A DNA stretch of 64,000 nucleotides from a bacterium. Its GTDB lineage: Bacteria; 4484-113; JAFGCY01. Below are positions 1-7,643 of the stretch, piece by piece (the first letter of the stretch is position 1; each line of letters starts with the position of its first letter). The stretch is taken from NCBI GenBank assembly GCA_020440605.1, contig JAGRNT010000001.1, forward strand, positions 124,001-188,000, given 5' to 3'. The notes beneath the pieces were generated by a model. That model was given only the letters and a program-made list of their open reading frames with translations. It was not told where the DNA came from and ran no database searches. Both the position numbers and the translations under genes were made by a program.

Positions 1-340
1 CCATCTGGTAGCCGATGAACTGCCCGGCGAACTGGAAGGCCACGAACACGAGGCCGGTGATGAAGCCCAGCAGCATCCCGAGCGTCAGCTCCTGCACGGC
101 CGCCGAGAGAAACAGCGAATCGTCCAGCAGTTTCAGCGTGGCGGTGGGAGCGTAGAAGGTGTAGACGATATTGGAGAGCAGGAAACCGAGCATCACCCGC
201 AGCATCACGGGCACGCCCTGCGCCGAGAACATCGGCGCGAGGAACACGAAGCCCATCGTGCGCAACAGGATCAGCAGCCAGAGCAGACCCAGCTGCCCCA
301 GGTAGTCAGTCAGTTCCACTTCACTCTCCGCAGAGATCAT
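1..340 (-). CDS. fliR: Flagellar export apparatus protein FliR, N-terminal part (truncated by window edge)
   Basis: Reading leftward from an ATG at 340, the frame stays open to base 1, giving about 113 residues of a very hydrophobic protein. It has the FliR/SpaR-family pattern: an N-terminal helix (about 17-38), then APMFSAQGVPVMLRVMLGF, which matches the conserved export-gate segment, then a helix ending in FQFAGQFIGYQM. FliR is an inner-membrane subunit of the flagellar type III export gate with FliP and FliQ. The rest of the gene, and probably other flagellar genes, lie to the left of the window. It is transcribed divergently from the exonuclease gene at 503. The family call rests on remembered motifs; type III secretion SctT is the alternative, but the chemoreceptor at 20.4 kb favours flagella. 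Confidence 0.82.
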   Translation of the reverse strand, partial: MISAESEVELTDYLGQLGLLWLLILLRTMGFVFLAPMFSAQGVPVMLRVMLGFLLSNIVYTFYAPTATLKLLDDSLFLSAAVQELTLGMLLGFITGLVFVAFQFAGQFIGYQM

Positions 341-502
341 ATTGGGTCCGTGGTCGAAACTGAACCAAATCCGGATCAAGCCTGCCTGCTCAATCCGGAT
401 TTCACCCTGCAGCCTGTCTGCTGTGCGGGTATAGTGTGTTGCCCGCGAGGGCAGCGGCCGGGCTGCGAGCGTCCAGGTACGTGCTAATATCCAGAGTTTC
501 CG

Positions 503-1135
503 ATGAGCGAGACGATCAGCCTCAGCATTGCCGCCCACACTCCGATCGAGGAGGTACGCTTCAGCGTGCTGGACCTCGAGACCACCGGCGGAGCCCCGCC
601 CGAGCACAAGATCACCGAGATTGCGGCCTATCATGTGGACGGCCTGCGGATCACCGATGAATTCGTGACGCTCGTCAATCCCGAACGCAACATCCCCGCC
701 TTCATCACCGGCCTGACCGGCATCAATGAGAAGATGGTGAAGGACATGCCCCCCAGCCGCGACGTACTGCCCAACCTGCAGAGCTTCCTCGGGGACAGCA
801 TCCTCGTGGCGCACCACAGCCAGTTCGACCGGCGCTTCCTCGAGAACGAGCTGGAGCTGATGGGCGAACGCCCGCTGATCAACGGCGACCTCTGCACTTC
901 CCGGCTGGCGCGGCGCATCGTGCCCTGGCTGCCCTCGAAGAGCCTTGGCAACCTCGCGGCCTTCTTCGGAATCAGCATCCCGGACCGCCACCGTGCCGCC
1001 GGCGATGCCTACGCCACGAGCGAACTGCTGATCATCTTCCTGAACTACCTGAAGAGCCGCGGGCTGGACACCATCGACCAGGTGATGCAGTTCCAGCACG
1101 GCGAGATGCCCTACCCGACCGACGCCGACGACTGA
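503..1135 (+). CDS. DnaQ-like 3'-5' exonuclease (DEDDh family)
   Basis: This 210-residue protein is a single exonuclease domain of the DNA polymerase III epsilon type. Exo I is LDLETTG with D24 and E26, Exo II has D109 in SQFDRRF, and Exo III has H163 and D168 in HRAAGDA, so all DEDDh metal-binding residues are present. The family removes 3' nucleotides from DNA or RNA, in proofreading, repair or RNA trimming. There is no polymerase, helicase or GIY-YIG fusion, so the exact role cannot be told from sequence. The start at 503 was chosen over an overlapping frame at 436 because the domain begins shortly after it. A TAATAT box lies 12 nt upstream and no Shine-Dalgarno is visible. A hairpin-repeat tract begins 2 nt after the stop codon. 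Confidence 0.88.
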   Translation: MSETISLSIAAHTPIEEVRFSVLDLETTGGAPPEHKITEIAAYHVDGLRITDEFVTLVNPERNIPAFITGLTGINEKMVKDMPPSRDVLPNLQSFLGDSILVAHHSQFDRRFLENELELMGERPLINGDLCTSRLARRIVPWLPSKSLGNLAAFFGISIPDRHRAAGDAYATSELLIIFLNYLKSRGLDTIDQVMQFQHGEMPYPTDADD

Positions 1136-1137
1136 TC

Positions 1138-1255
1138 GGAGCTCCGGAGCAATCCGGACAACGGGAGCTACCCGCTTCAGCGGTAGTCGGGTTTCGGGTT
1201 TGTGGTTTCGGGTTTCGGAGGTGCGACCACGCCACGGCGTAGTTGTCGCACAATC
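1138..1255 (+). repeat. Three modular hairpin repeats downstream of the exonuclease gene
   Basis: Three GGAG-led hairpins lie in tandem. The first (1138-1162) has TCCGGA-type arms around GCAA and ends in ACAAC, nearly identical to a module at 55077. The second (1163-1190) has CTACC/GGTAG-type arms and recurs almost unchanged at 62177. The third (1217-1253) is GGAGG with TGCGAC/GTCGCA arms and a trailing ACAA, with a second inverted repeat (ACGCC/GGCGT) in its loop. A short run of GGTTTCGGG-like direct repeats separates the second and third. Confidence 0.75.
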
Positions 1256-1298
1256 CTTCTGACGGACAATCTCCCCTGCGTAAATCTGCAAGTCAGGC

Positions 1299-1304
1299 TA
1301 AACT
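1299..1304 (+). promoter_or_regulatory. Putative -10 box of a leaderless or near-leaderless transcript
   Basis: TAAACT lies six bases before the ATG at 1311, which would place the transcription start at or very near the start codon. No Shine-Dalgarno sequence and no clear -35 box are visible. Confidence 0.3.
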
Positions 1305-1310
1305 CCCAGT

Positions 1311-2039
1311 ATGCAGCAAATCCTGCAGTACGTACGACGCCACATGCTAATGCTTGCCATGCTACTGCTCCTGTTGACAACAGGTGGCTTCATCGCTCAG
1401 CACCTGTATTGGCAATCTCCCCGGGGCCGGATAGTCTCACTACAGAGGCAATACGAAACTGTCCTCACGCGCATGCAACAGCAGGCAGAGGAAAGGAATA
1501 ACATTGACCTCGGCCAGAAGGAGAACATCTGGTTCCTTCCCCGTTATCCTATGAGCACCCGTATTCCGGAGGGGATGAGTATTAAGGAATTCGAGGAACT
1601 GACAACGTCAGTCTTCATCAGCTTCATGGAGAACAACCCTGATGATTCTCCTGTGTTCCTGAGCTACAGCAAGCCTGATTTTCTTGATTACAGCACATTC
1701 ACCTGTCCGTCTGAGGACGTGATTGAAGATCTCCGAAAGCTTGGATACCCCGCTGACTATGGACGCAATGGTGCACGACCGGAAGGGGAAGTCGGCTTCG
1801 GATACTGGGGCACTGAACTATGCCTGCTGGCAATTGACAGATCGGAGAATGGCAACTTCACGGTGGCAATCAGCAGCGAAGGCGGCTGCGTCGGGTCAAC
1901 AGAGATTGCCTACGTGGACATGGATGAGGCAGCTGATGAAATCAGCTCCATCGTATGGCATTCACAGCTGGTGAATGACGTGCTGGAAGGGCTCGATAAG
2001 CGCCAGCGAATGCCCGCGCTTGGCCTGCGCTACCAGTGA
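1311..2039 (+). CDS. Membrane-anchored protein of unknown function
   Basis: The protein has 242 residues. An N-terminal hydrophobic segment (about 12-30) after a basic stretch (YVRRHM) predicts a signal anchor with the rest outside the cytoplasm. The soluble part is acidic and aromatic, with two cysteines in FTCPSEDV and SEGGCVGS and another in TELCLLAI. I recognise no family or catalytic motif. Base composition is more AT-rich than the neighbours, so recent arrival is possible. The long open frame, hydrophobic N-terminus and upstream TAAACT box support a real gene. It stands alone between two hairpin-repeat tracts. Confidence 0.7.
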   Translation: MQQILQYVRRHMLMLAMLLLLLTTGGFIAQHLYWQSPRGRIVSLQRQYETVLTRMQQQAEERNNIDLGQKENIWFLPRYPMSTRIPEGMSIKEFEELTTSVFISFMENNPDDSPVFLSYSKPDFLDYSTFTCPSEDVIEDLRKLGYPADYGRNGARPEGEVGFGYWGTELCLLAIDRSENGNFTVAISSEGGCVGSTEIAYVDMDEAADEISSIVWHSQLVNDVLEGLDKRQRMPALGLRYQ

Positions 2040-2114
2040 ATCATCAACGGCTGGGCGCTGGTCCAGCCCTGCTAAGCACCGGGAAATGACAACTCGGAAC
2101 TTCCCCGAAGAAGA

Positions 2115-2141
2115 TTGTGCGGCAACAAGTGCCGCACCTCC
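2115..2141 (-). repeat. 27-nt hairpin repeat, TGCGGC-stem type
   Basis: On the minus strand this reads GGAGG, then TGCGGC-ACTTGT-TGCCGCA, then CAA. It is the same 27-nt element as at 63879 (TGCGAC arms) and 55102 (TGCGGTA arms). The arm bases differ between copies but remain paired. A second small hairpin (CTGCT-GGA-AGCAG) follows at 2151-2164. Confidence 0.75.
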
Positions 2142-2231
2142 TGCCTGCCGGCTGCTGGAAGCAGCCGCTACAGTCTTCTGCTTCTCATTCTGTTTCTGTT
2201 TCTTCTTCTGCCCACTGACTACTGACTACTG

Positions 2232-2256
2232 TTGCCAGGCTGACAGCCTGGCCTCC
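2232..2256 (-). repeat. GGAGG-led hairpin touching the stop codon of the presenilin-like gene
   Basis: On the minus strand the gene ends TAG and continues directly into GAGG, then the perfect inverted repeat GCCAGGCT-GTC-AGCCTGGC, then AA. The arrangement TAGGAGGCCAG recurs at the 3' end of the pentapeptide gene at 58444. It could act as a 3'-end stabilising hairpin or a weak terminator, although there is no T-run. Confidence 0.7.
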
Positions 2257-3182
2257 TACTGCACCCTGGCAGCGGCCGTGAACCACTTCGCCGCCATCAG
2301 CGCCATGAACAGCCCGGCAACGGCGAAGCTCAGGAGGATCTCCTGGCGGTCGATGGCCCGCATCCGCGGCTCGGTGAACCACAGCACGATCAGGGTCCCG
2401 AACGCGATGCTGACCAGCGCGGGCAGCGCCAGACTGAAGATCAGCGAGGCCGCCAGCGCGATGATTGCCATCGCGAGCGTGCTCCAGAACATCACGCGCC
2501 GGTTCAGGCCATGCACCCAGGCAGCGCGGAACAGGAAGGCAAGGATCACGAAGTCGCCGACGCCCATCACCGGGGCGGCGTCGCCAATCGGCAGCGGCAG
2601 GTGCACGAACAGGTAGTTGATCCAGGGCACGCGCACGGCTTCCGCCGCTGCAGCAGCTGCACTCGCCGCCTGCTCCGGCGGAACGCTCTTCGCTGCTTCG
2701 GCCATCGCTTCCGCCACCTGCTGCTGATGCTCCTGCATCCCTTCCACGATGCGCTTCGAAGGCCCCTGAAACACGCTGAAGATGTCTGCGAAGGCCATTG
2801 CCACCGCGAGCGGCACGAGGTTCGTGACCTTCTCCATGCGGTCCCCGACCCAGTAGCCGACCGGCAGCGAGATCAGGATCAGCCCGAGCGTACTGAACGC
2901 GCGCAGCGGCAGCGAGTTGTCAGCGAGCAGCACCGGCAGCAGGATGCTGCCAACTCCGCCCGCGAACATCAGATAACGGCTCCAGGCCGGCCAGTCCGCT
3001 GACTCCCCCACGAGGATCACCATGAACAGCAGGCTCATGCCGAGGATGATCGCCAGGCCCTGCAGGGCCAGCGACAGCTGTTCGGGCAGGATTTCAACGC
3101 TCGGCAGCGAGACCGTCAGCGCGAAGTAGCCCAGCCAGGCCAGCGCTCCGACAAGCGTCCAGATCCGCCCGGCACGCTTCAT
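2256..3182 (-). CDS. Presenilin-like intramembrane aspartyl protease (predicted, family A22-like)
   Basis: This 308-residue polytopic membrane protein has about eight or nine hydrophobic segments. Three signatures of GxGD-type intramembrane aspartyl proteases occur in the expected order: FADIFSVFQGPSKR (D133), matching the YD...SVY segment of archaeal presenilin homologues; GVGDFVILAFLF (D210), matching the GLGD segment; and LPALVSI (PAL at 254-256), matching the PAL motif of the last helix. A cytosolic-type Ala/Glu/Gln-rich loop (about 148-186) separates the two aspartates, as in the family. Such enzymes cut transmembrane helices of membrane proteins. The canonical Tyr before the first Asp is Ala here. 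It overlaps the YycJ-type gene by 4 nt, so it is translationally coupled. The family assignment is motif-based inference; the alternative is an unknown membrane protein that resembles it by chance. Confidence 0.62.
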   Translation of the reverse strand: MKRAGRIWTLVGALAWLGYFALTVSLPSVEILPEQLSLALQGLAIILGMSLLFMVILVGESADWPAWSRYLMFAGGVGSILLPVLLADNSLPLRAFSTLGLILISLPVGYWVGDRMEKVTNLVPLAVAMAFADIFSVFQGPSKRIVEGMQEHQQQVAEAMAEAAKSVPPEQAASAAAAAAEAVRVPWINYLFVHLPLPIGDAAPVMGVGDFVILAFLFRAAWVHGLNRRVMFWSTLAMAIIALAASLIFSLALPALVSIAFGTLIVLWFTEPRMRAIDRQEILLSFAVAGLFMALMAAKWFTAAARVQ

Positions 3183-3961
3183 GTGAGCTCCATCAGCCGG
3201 CTGTGCTCGTGCTGGGTGAGGATCGTATGCGGGATATTGCCAACCTCCACGCGCGAGAAGGCCTCGCTCGCGGCCCGCGGTGTGTTGCTGTTCTCACTGA
3301 GATGCCCGAGCAGCAGGTGCTGCGGCATGCTCGCGAGTCCCGTTGACAGTTCCACCGCCTGCTGGTTGCTCAGATGCCCGTGGCTGCCGCGGATCCGGCT
3401 CTTCAGGTATTCGGGGTACATGTTGCCACGCAGGATCTCCGGGCAGTGGTTGCTCTCCAGCACCAGCAGTTCGCAGTCGCCGAACAGCGCGACCTGCTGC
3501 GGTCCGTAACAGCCGAGGTCCGTGAGGATCCCCAGCCGGTGCCCGCCGCAGTAGAACTTGAACATGCATGTCGGCTCGGCATCATGGCTCACCGCACAGG
3601 GCAGGATGTCGATGTCGCGGTGCGGGAAGCCGTGTTCGGAGTCATAGGTCAGGATGTTGTCATATTCGCTGCCACGTTTGCGGCGGATGCTGCTGGCCAG
3701 TTCATAGCGCACCTGCTCATGGCAGTACACGATCGGGCTGCAGTGCTTGAGCAGCACGCCGAGCCCGCTGATGTGGTCACTGTGGGTATGGCTGATCACC
3801 ACGGCGTCGATCTCGCTGAGCTGCACCCCGGCCACGGCCAGCGCGGCCTGCACGCGGCGGATGCCGATCCCGCAGTCCACCAGCATGCGCGAGTGCGCCG
3901 TTTCCAGGTAGTAGCAGTTGCCCTTGCTGCCGCTGGCGATGCTCATGAAGCGCACGCTCAT
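3179..3961 (-). CDS. yycJ: MBL-fold metallohydrolase, YycJ/WalJ type
   Basis: The 260-residue protein is a single metallo-beta-lactamase-fold domain. It opens with MSIASGSKGN, typical of the YycJ/WalJ group, and has the metal motif SHTHSDH (H58, H60, D62, H63). Later ligand motifs include LTDLG and LESNH, followed by SRIRGSHGHLSN. Members are cytosolic hydrolases of nucleic-acid type; in Firmicutes YycJ accompanies the WalRK two-component genes and has been linked to DNA repair and cell-wall coordination. No walRK is present here. Both ends overlap the neighbouring genes by 4 nt (ATGA junctions), so it is the middle gene of a tightly coupled operon. Confidence 0.85.
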   Translation of the reverse strand: MSVRFMSIASGSKGNCYYLETAHSRMLVDCGIGIRRVQAALAVAGVQLSEIDAVVISHTHSDHISGLGVLLKHCSPIVYCHEQVRYELASSIRRKRGSEYDNILTYDSEHGFPHRDIDILPCAVSHDAEPTCMFKFYCGGHRLGILTDLGCYGPQQVALFGDCELLVLESNHCPEILRGNMYPEYLKSRIRGSHGHLSNQQAVELSTGLASMPQHLLLGHLSENSNTPRAASEAFSRVEVGNIPHTILTQHEHSRLMELT

Positions 3962-6057
3962 GCCTGCGTCCGCTCCTGCAGGCGCGTCAGCCGGTCCTGC
4001 CAGAGATCGGCCTCCTCCAGCAGCGGCTCGAGCGTGGCGAAGACCTCATCGCGTTCCAGCGCAATGTCGTCAATCTGCTGCTGCAGGCCGGCAATCCGCG
4101 CATAGTCCGAGGCGGCATCCACGCCGTGCTGCTCCTCCGTCAGTTCGCGGATCCGCTGTTCCAGCTCCTCGATCCCGAGTTCCACCGCGGCGATCTTCTG
4201 CTCAACCCGGTCCAGCTGGCGGCGGCAGTAACCCTCCACATTGGTGCGGGCCTCCTTCGCGGCCTGTTCCAGCATCGTCCATTCGTCGTCAGTTTCAGCA
4301 GCCGCTCCGTTGTCAGCGATGGCCTGCGCATTCTGTTCGGCCAGCATCGCCTCGTGGAAACGGCGGTACTCGCTGTAATGCCCGCGGAAGAATGAGGAGC
4401 TGAAGCTGTTGCCGGCCCCCTCGCGCTCGAAGACCACCAGCCGGTTGCAGATCCGCTCCAAAAGTGCCCGGTCATGGGTCACCATGATCAGCGAACCCTC
4501 ATAGGCCAGCAGGAACTGCTCCAGCGCCTCACGCGCCCAGATGTCGAGGTGGTTCGTCGGCTCATCCAGCAGCAGCACGTTCGGGCGGCGGCGGAAGATC
4601 TTGGCGAGCGTCAGGCGGCTGCGTTCACCGCCGCTGAGCTGCTTCACATCCTTGAAGACCTCGTCACCGCTGAAGCCGAACACCGCGAGATAGCTGCGCA
4701 CCTCGCCATCCGTCATGTTGCCATCCACGCTGCGCAGCTCCGCCATCAGGTCGCGCCCGTCCTGCAGGTCCGCGCTGTCCTGTGAGAACACGCCGACATC
4801 GGCATTGCTGCCCCAGGCCACCATCCCGCGCAGCGGTGCCAGCCGGCGGGCCAGCAGCTTCAAAAGCGTACTCTTGCCACAGCCATTGCTACCCACGATC
4901 CCCAGCCGCTCCCCGCGGAACAGGCGGAAGTCCACGTCGTCAAGCAGCAGGCCCTCGCCAACCGCGCCACGCGCCATTTCCATCGGCGGGTTGAGGGCCA
5001 GGCCGGAATGCCCGACCTTCTCATAGACCTTTTCCTCGGAGCGCTCCAGCCCGCTGTAGCTGAAGCAGAGCTGCTCCACGATCAGCAGCTGCTCGCCGGA
5101 GAGCAGTGCGGGCTTCAGCACGAAGCTCTTCTGCGGGTCGTCCGCCGGGCGGTCCACGCGCTCCATCCGCCCCAGATGCTTGCGCCGGCCCTGGGCCTGC
5201 TTCGTGTTCTGCCCGGCGATGTTGCGGCGGATGTACTCCTCCGTCTTCGCGATGTGCTCCTGCTGCTTCTGGAACTGCTCCAGCTCGGCGCGGCGCCTGA
5301 GGTCGCGCTGCGGGCGGTACTTCGTGTAGTTGCCGGGATAGCGGAACAGGCCCTGGTTGTCAACTTCCCAGATATGCGTGCAGACCACGTCCAGCAGCCA
5401 GCGGTCGTGGCTGACGAGGATCACCCCGGCGCGGCTGCGCAGGCTCTTTAAGTAGTCCGCGAAGAATTCCTGGGCCTCGATGTCGAGGTGGTTGGTCGGC
5501 TCGTCGAAGATCATGCAGTTGGCATCGCTGATCAGCGCGCGGGCCAGGCAGGCCTTCTGGCGCTGCCCGCCGCTCATGCTCCCAAGCGTCTGGTGCTGCT
5601 GTTCGTCGGTGAATGACAGGCCGCTGATGATACGGTCTATGTCGGTCTCCCAGCGGTGCCCGTCCAGCACGGCGAAGCGTTCCTGCACACTGCCGAGTTC
5701 GGCCTGCAGCGCTTCGCTGTCCGGCTGGTGCTCCAGATCGCGCACGAGCTTCCCCGTGCGTTCCTGCAGTTCGACGAGGTCCGGCCGGCCGCCGCGCACG
5801 AATTCCCGCAAGGTATCCGTGTCCGCACCGCCGGAGGCCTGGGTCACGATGCTGATCTGCGTGCCGCGGCTTACCTGAATATTGCCGGACTCGGGAGTGA
5901 GCCTGCCCTCGATCAACTTCAAAAGCGTGGTCTTGCCGCCGCCGTTCTGGCCCACGAGTCCGATCACATTACCCGGCTGCAGCTGGCCGCTGGCATCGCG
6001 GATGATGTATTCATCGGTGTAACCGAAGCTCAGGTTGGAGAATTCAAGCAGGGACAC
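3958..6057 (-). CDS. ABC-F family ATPase (ribosome-associated, no membrane domain)
   Basis: The 699-residue protein has two ABC ATPase domains and no membrane segments. Domain 1 (about 1-245) has the P-loop GQNGGGKT (36-43), signature MSGGQRQ and Walker B FDEPTNHLD. A charged linker (about 250-320) contains the NTKQAQGRRKHL-type segment that in ABC-F proteins enters the ribosome. Domain 2 has GSNGCGKS, LSGGERSR and LLDEPTNHLD. A C-terminal coiled coil (about 600-695) resembles those of Uup/YheS relatives. ABC-F proteins act on the ribosomal E site to relieve stalls or protect against antibiotics. Which subfamily this is cannot be decided by eye; an insert at about 330-375 before the second P-loop region looks unusual. 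The start is GTG. It is the first gene of the operon with the YycJ-type and presenilin-like genes. Confidence 0.9.
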   Translation of the reverse strand: MSLLEFSNLSFGYTDEYIIRDASGQLQPGNVIGLVGQNGGGKTTLLKLIEGRLTPESGNIQVSRGTQISIVTQASGGADTDTLREFVRGGRPDLVELQERTGKLVRDLEHQPDSEALQAELGSVQERFAVLDGHRWETDIDRIISGLSFTDEQQHQTLGSMSGGQRQKACLARALISDANCMIFDEPTNHLDIEAQEFFADYLKSLRSRAGVILVSHDRWLLDVVCTHIWEVDNQGLFRYPGNYTKYRPQRDLRRRAELEQFQKQQEHIAKTEEYIRRNIAGQNTKQAQGRRKHLGRMERVDRPADDPQKSFVLKPALLSGEQLLIVEQLCFSYSGLERSEEKVYEKVGHSGLALNPPMEMARGAVGEGLLLDDVDFRLFRGERLGIVGSNGCGKSTLLKLLARRLAPLRGMVAWGSNADVGVFSQDSADLQDGRDLMAELRSVDGNMTDGEVRSYLAVFGFSGDEVFKDVKQLSGGERSRLTLAKIFRRRPNVLLLDEPTNHLDIWAREALEQFLLAYEGSLIMVTHDRALLERICNRLVVFEREGAGNSFSSSFFRGHYSEYRRFHEAMLAEQNAQAIADNGAAAETDDEWTMLEQAAKEARTNVEGYCRRQLDRVEQKIAAVELGIEELEQRIRELTEEQHGVDAASDYARIAGLQQQIDDIALERDEVFATLEPLLEEADLWQDRLTRLQERTQA

Positions 6058-6069
6058 GGCAGCGTGCCT

Positions 6070-6075
6070 ATTCTA
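6070..6075 (-). promoter_or_regulatory. Putative -10 box upstream of the ABC-F operon
   Basis: The minus strand reads TAGAAT, then 12 nt, then the GTG start at 6057, with no Shine-Dalgarno between. A transcript starting 6-7 nt after the box would have only a few leader bases. Confidence 0.3.
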
Positions 6076-6104
6076 ACAGGGCAGGCAGCGAAATCTCAAT
6101 AAAT

Positions 6105-6920
6105 TCAAGGACCTACTGATTTGTTCTCCAACTCGTGATCAGAAGTGCCAACAGTATTGACTACCTTGTCCCGAATTTTAATCACGTATTGTTCCGCGCC
6201 AAAATGCAATAGTAAAACAGACGCGAAGGAAACAACCAGCAGCAACCAACCTAACTTTCTCTGTATCCAGAAACTCGGCGATACTTTGTCATCAAAACTA
6301 CAGTACCAGAATATTACAAGAGAATGGAAAAGGAAGTATATATAAAATGTTGCTATCCAAATGGAAACTTGGGCAACATATTCAAAAACGGATGCTTCAA
6401 ACTGAGGTAATTGATAATCTGGCATTAATCCAAAGTAGTTGAGAAGAGTTGCAGTAATTATGGTAACGGTTCTTGCATACAAAGAAATTGTTGAGGCTTT
6501 TAGAAATTCACCTAGGCTGAAGTCTCTTACACCAAATCGAAGAAAATATATTATGGAACCTTCCAGAATAATAAATAATAAGCCGTGAATAGCAACGATT
6601 AGCGGTCTGATAATTGCTGCCAAATCCTGCAATTGAGATAAATTTGCCTGACCAATCAATACGAGCGACTCTCTAAAAATGCTGTCTCCAATGCTCAAAG
6701 GAATAATAAAATAAAAAATAAGATAGAAAGCAATCGGATTTGGCAAATTTACATTCGATTCAATGCTTGGTCTCCCACTCTCATCATTGCTCACACTATA
6801 AACTGATTTGCTATATACAATTGGAGCAAAGGGGAAAAGAATTAACAAACGAAATGAGTTGACAACAAATTCAACTAGCGATCCAAAACTAGGAAACTTT
6901 GGTATAGGACTGTTACTCAA
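6105..6920 (-). CDS. AT-rich polytopic membrane protein of unknown function
   Basis: The predicted protein has 271 residues and about five or six hydrophobic segments, such as LLILFPFAPIV, AFYLIFYFIIPL, VAIHGLLFIILEGSIIYFL, SIWIATFYIYFLFHSLVIFW and LGWLLLVVSFASVLLLHF. I see no catalytic or transport motif; the hydrophobic layout vaguely recalls Yip1-like membrane proteins, but I would not name it. GC content is far below its neighbours and codon use is AT-rich, which suggests horizontal acquisition. The start is TTG at 6920, preceded by AAGGAAG at Shine-Dalgarno distance. No mobility gene or repeat boundary is visible beside it. Confidence 0.65.
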   Translation of the reverse strand: MSNSPIPKFPSFGSLVEFVVNSFRLLILFPFAPIVYSKSVYSVSNDESGRPSIESNVNLPNPIAFYLIFYFIIPLSIGDSIFRESLVLIGQANLSQLQDLAAIIRPLIVAIHGLLFIILEGSIIYFLRFGVRDFSLGEFLKASTISLYARTVTIITATLLNYFGLMPDYQLPQFEASVFEYVAQVSIWIATFYIYFLFHSLVIFWYCSFDDKVSPSFWIQRKLGWLLLVVSFASVLLLHFGAEQYVIKIRDKVVNTVGTSDHELENKSVGP

Positions 6921-6995
6921 TGTATCTTCCTTCGAGTCAATGTTATCGAATGCAAAAATGTATCCGTATAATGTTCCTGCTTTTTCGTCAACCTG

Positions 6996-7631
6996 TCAAG
7001 GAGTTCGCTGACCAAAATTTGCATATTCAACTTCCTCGTTCGATAAACCCTGAGGTGCAAACTCCTGCCTGAGCAGCCTCAGATACAGCATGCCCTCGGG
7101 ACTCAGCTCCTTCTCGGCAGTGCTGCAATACTCCTCCACCTTCTCCACCATGTATCGCATATCAATGATTGACATGCTGGACTCATTCACACTCTGCTTT
7201 ATAGCTGCTATGGTCGGATCATCCGTACCAAGTTCTGCCAGCAACATTCTGGCAATGTCGTAGTAAGCATTTTCCGGATCGAGATATTGCAATTCTCGGT
7301 ACGACCACTCAGCCATCAGCCTGAGCACCAGCTGATGGTCCGCCTCTGACATGCTCCCCCGCGCATTGCTGTACATTTCCTCATACAGGTCGTAGTAGCG
7401 GTCGTTGTTTGCTTCATCCAGCTGGCCGAAGTCGAGGATGTACTGCACTGCCAGGAAGTCCTTGTCATCCAGCCTGGCAAGCAATGCGTTACGCTCTTCC
7501 GATGACAATGGATCCAACTCCGCTAGACTCCTGCGGATCACGCTGTCATCAACTGATCCATATGTATCAGCGCTAACCTGGCTTGCAGTGACGAGAACCG
7601 CCAGCAACGTGATGACAAAGTACCTCATCAT
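6996..7631 (-). CDS. Secreted or periplasmic protein of unknown function
   Basis: The 211-residue protein starts with a clear signal peptide (FVITLLAVLVTASQVSA, cleavage near residue 21-22), followed by an acidic, largely helical region rich in Tyr, Leu and Glu (for example YYDLYEEMYSNARG). It has one cysteine (EEYCSTAEKE) and no recognised domain. The helical spacing suggests a TPR-like or coiled structure, but no repeat consensus can be drawn. It lies 12 nt downstream of the channel gene on the same strand, so the two may be co-transcribed. Confidence 0.68.
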   Translation of the reverse strand: MMRYFVITLLAVLVTASQVSADTYGSVDDSVIRRSLAELDPLSSEERNALLARLDDKDFLAVQYILDFGQLDEANNDRYYDLYEEMYSNARGSMSEADHQLVLRLMAEWSYRELQYLDPENAYYDIARMLLAELGTDDPTIAAIKQSVNESSMSIIDMRYMVEKVEEYCSTAEKELSPEGMLYLRLLRQEFAPQGLSNEEVEYANFGQRTP

Positions 7632-7643
7632 GCATCCTCCCCC

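Noticed and set aside
1138..1255. CRISPR array
   Set aside because: The hairpin tracts have no equal repeats with unique spacers, and the arms vary instead of the spacers. No cas genes are present in the window.
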